Below are positions 62,723 to 64,000 of a stretch of 64,000 bases of DNA, piece after piece (within the stretch, counting starts at the first letter, position 1; each line of letters opens with the position of its first letter). Both the position numbers and the translations under genes were made by a program. Under the pieces are notes generated by a model, which saw only the letters and a program-made list of their open reading frames with translations, made no database searches and was not told where the DNA came from. The DNA is from Mediterraneibacter butyricigenes (GTDB lineage: Bacteria; Bacillota; Clostridia; Lachnospirales; Lachnospiraceae), in contig NZ_BHGK01000001.1 of assembly GCF_003574295.1 (NCBI RefSeq), positions 1,798,001 through 1,862,000 on the forward strand, written 5' to 3'.

Positions 62723-64000
62723 ATGAAAAAGATTTATTTCCTATTCTTTTTATCTCTGTGCATCTTTTTTGCACATTTTGAGCTGGAAAAGCCGGAGGAA
62801 ACGGATCAGATCAATCAGGTCAGACACCTTCATTTTGCTGGAGAGTATCAGGTGGCAGATTCGGAAGAATGGATGGAATACCGGGATGGGAAAACGCAGA
62901 TTCCGGCGACAAAAAGTTTGCTGCTAAAAGGGTACATCAGGGAAAAAGTTCCGCGGGAAAAAGAGATCATGATGCAGCTTTACCGGTTGAATTTGGATCT
63001 TTATGTCAACGGCACACTGGTCTACCATAGTTCCGGACAGAAATATGTGGACTGGAAACGGATCGAGGGTGTGAAGATTACACCGGACGATGAAGTGATG
63101 ATCCGGCTGGAACAGGATCCGGATAATGCTTATGCAGGAGCGTATGACAATTTCTTTTCCAAATGGTGCTATGGAACCAGTTTTGGTCTGTTGAAACAAC
63201 AGCTTCGTGAAAACATCGGACGGATCCTGATGTGCGGCTTCTTTCTGATTATGGGTGTGGCACTGGTGTTTGTGGTGTTGGGCCTTTATTATTTTCGGGC
63301 AGTGGAGATGAGAGGGTATCTGGCGTGTGGATTTTTATTAATATCCGGTGGGGCCTTTGCGTTTATTGATTATGATTACATTACCTTGCTTTTTGACAAT
63401 GCATGGGCGGTCAATACCGTAGATTTTGCGTTGCAGATCCTGGTCTGTACTTTTCTTTTGATGTATCTGAAAAGCTATTTCCGCACAGAAAAATATGTCC
63501 GGGTTGCCAACAGGCTTTTTGGAGGCTGGGTGATTCTTGCAAGCCTGTATTTTGTGCTGAGAGCTATGCATGTGATTTCTTTTAATGATGTGCCGGGACA
63601 TATGGTAGCGATTCTGGTAGCATTGATTGCAGTGGGAAGTTATCATCTGGTTCGGGAGTATTATACTTACAGGGAAAAACGGATGGAATATGTGCTGATT
63701 TCCGGTTTGATCTTGTCGGTGTTTACTACAGTGGAATTGTTGAATTACCATATGACCAATGCGTTTTGGATCACCAGCTTTCAGACGGGACTGTTTTGTT
63801 TTGCATTGGTACAGTTCTGGGTGTTGTTAAAATATCTGTCGGACCGGATTGTGAAATCAGAACAGGTGCGCTGGCTGCAACAGGAAAATATGAAAAAGGA
63901 TGCAGAGAATGCACGACTGGAGCTTGCAGTGATGCAAAATCAGGTTTCCGTAATGCTGAGCCAGATTCAGCCGCATTTCCTGTACAATTCGTTGAGTACA
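62723..64000 (+). CDS. LytS/YesM-type sensor histidine kinase, N-terminal part
   Basis: The first 426 codons of a membrane kinase, open to the right edge of the window. It starts at ATG 62723 after AGAGGAGG. An N-terminal membrane anchor precedes an outside domain of about 150 residues with 7TMR-DISM-like strands (LDLYVNGTLVYHSSGQ). Seven hydrophobic helices run from about 165 to 375. A coiled coil (QQENMKKDAENARLELAVMQ) leads into the His-kinase phospho-acceptor motif SQIQPHFLYNSLST at the very end. A response regulator gene would be expected just outside the window. It may form an operon with the signal peptidase gene, 27 bp upstream. Confidence 0.9.
   Translation, partial: MKKIYFLFFLSLCIFFAHFELEKPEETDQINQVRHLHFAGEYQVADSEEWMEYRDGKTQIPATKSLLLKGYIREKVPREKEIMMQLYRLNLDLYVNGTLVYHSSGQKYVDWKRIEGVKITPDDEVMIRLEQDPDNAYAGAYDNFFSKWCYGTSFGLLKQQLRENIGRILMCGFFLIMGVALVFVVLGLYYFRAVEMRGYLACGFLLISGGAFAFIDYDYITLLFDNAWAVNTVDFALQILVCTFLLMYLKSYFRTEKYVRVANRLFGGWVILASLYFVLRAMHVISFNDVPGHMVAILVALIAVGSYHLVREYYTYREKRMEYVLISGLILSVFTTVELLNYHMTNAFWITSFQTGLFCFALVQFWVLLKYLSDRIVKSEQVRWLQQENMKKDAENARLELAVMQNQVSVMLSQIQPHFLYNSLST

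Overview
The window looks like the chromosome of a Gram-positive gut anaerobe of the Clostridia, most likely a Lachnospiraceae member. Supporting signs are clostridial ribosome-binding sites, BspA-type leucine-rich and MBG-type surface proteins, a VKTGD cell-wall sorting signal, oxygen-sensitive glycyl radical chemistry and IS families common in that group. The left part (about 1-5.6 kb and 10.7-17.7 kb) is visibly AT-rich. The part from about 38 kb onward is richer in G+C. I read this as acquired or rearranged islands on the left and resident backbone on the right. I saw no rRNA, tRNA or CRISPR array.

Region 1 (2-17,718) is a sugar-catabolism locus: the end of a mannose-family PTS IID gene, a NanE-like epimerase, a glycyl radical enzyme (GRE) with a C-G-E active site, its radical-SAM activase, a HAD phosphatase, sigma-54 (rpoN), a LevR-type sigma-54 activator with PTS domains, a DeoC-like aldolase broken by an in-frame TAG, a Gfo/Idh/MocA oxidoreductase and a mannose-6-phosphate isomerase. 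Together they suggest PTS import of a sugar followed by radical C-O or C-N cleavage and aldol cleavage, switched on through sigma-54. An IS with its own nested IS21 debris splits the locus at 5.6-10.65 kb. A second, inverted copy of that IS bounds the locus at 17.95-19.46 kb. Both copies need a -1 frameshift to reach the last catalytic residue.

Region 2 (19.46-30.7 kb) is accessory DNA: a second IS1182-type element, a decayed TPR gene, a truncated DNA methylase followed by a full-length helicase/nuclease subunit of type III restriction type, a frameshifted XRE regulator, and a small integrative element (replication-initiator-like protein, HTH proteins, ORF6N/PLD-like protein, large serine recombinase). 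Region 3 (30.7-38.1 kb) is a potassium locus. kdpB and kdpC are remnants, while a Ktr/Trk transporter pair, a membrane-anchored LysR-ligand-domain protein and the KdpD/KdpE two-component system are intact.

Region 4 (38.1-45.2 kb) holds small debris, an MMPL/RND exporter with a well-formed promoter and two palindromic operators, a wall-anchored LRR protein and an FMN-dependent oxidoreductase. Region 5 (45.3-52.6 kb, minus strand) is one long operon: a degenerate GGDEF protein, an ECF sigma factor, a membrane partner, a transglutaminase-like lipoprotein and a minimal type IV pilus/type II secretion-like set (PilC/GspF, four small membrane or pilin-like proteins, PilT-like ATPase). Region 6 (52.8-64 kb) runs the other way: a 2,881-residue repeat protein, two small paralogous membrane proteins, a signal peptidase I and the start of a LytS/YesM-type sensor kinase. 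Regions 5 and 6 share a divergent promoter region and may build and process one cell-surface structure.
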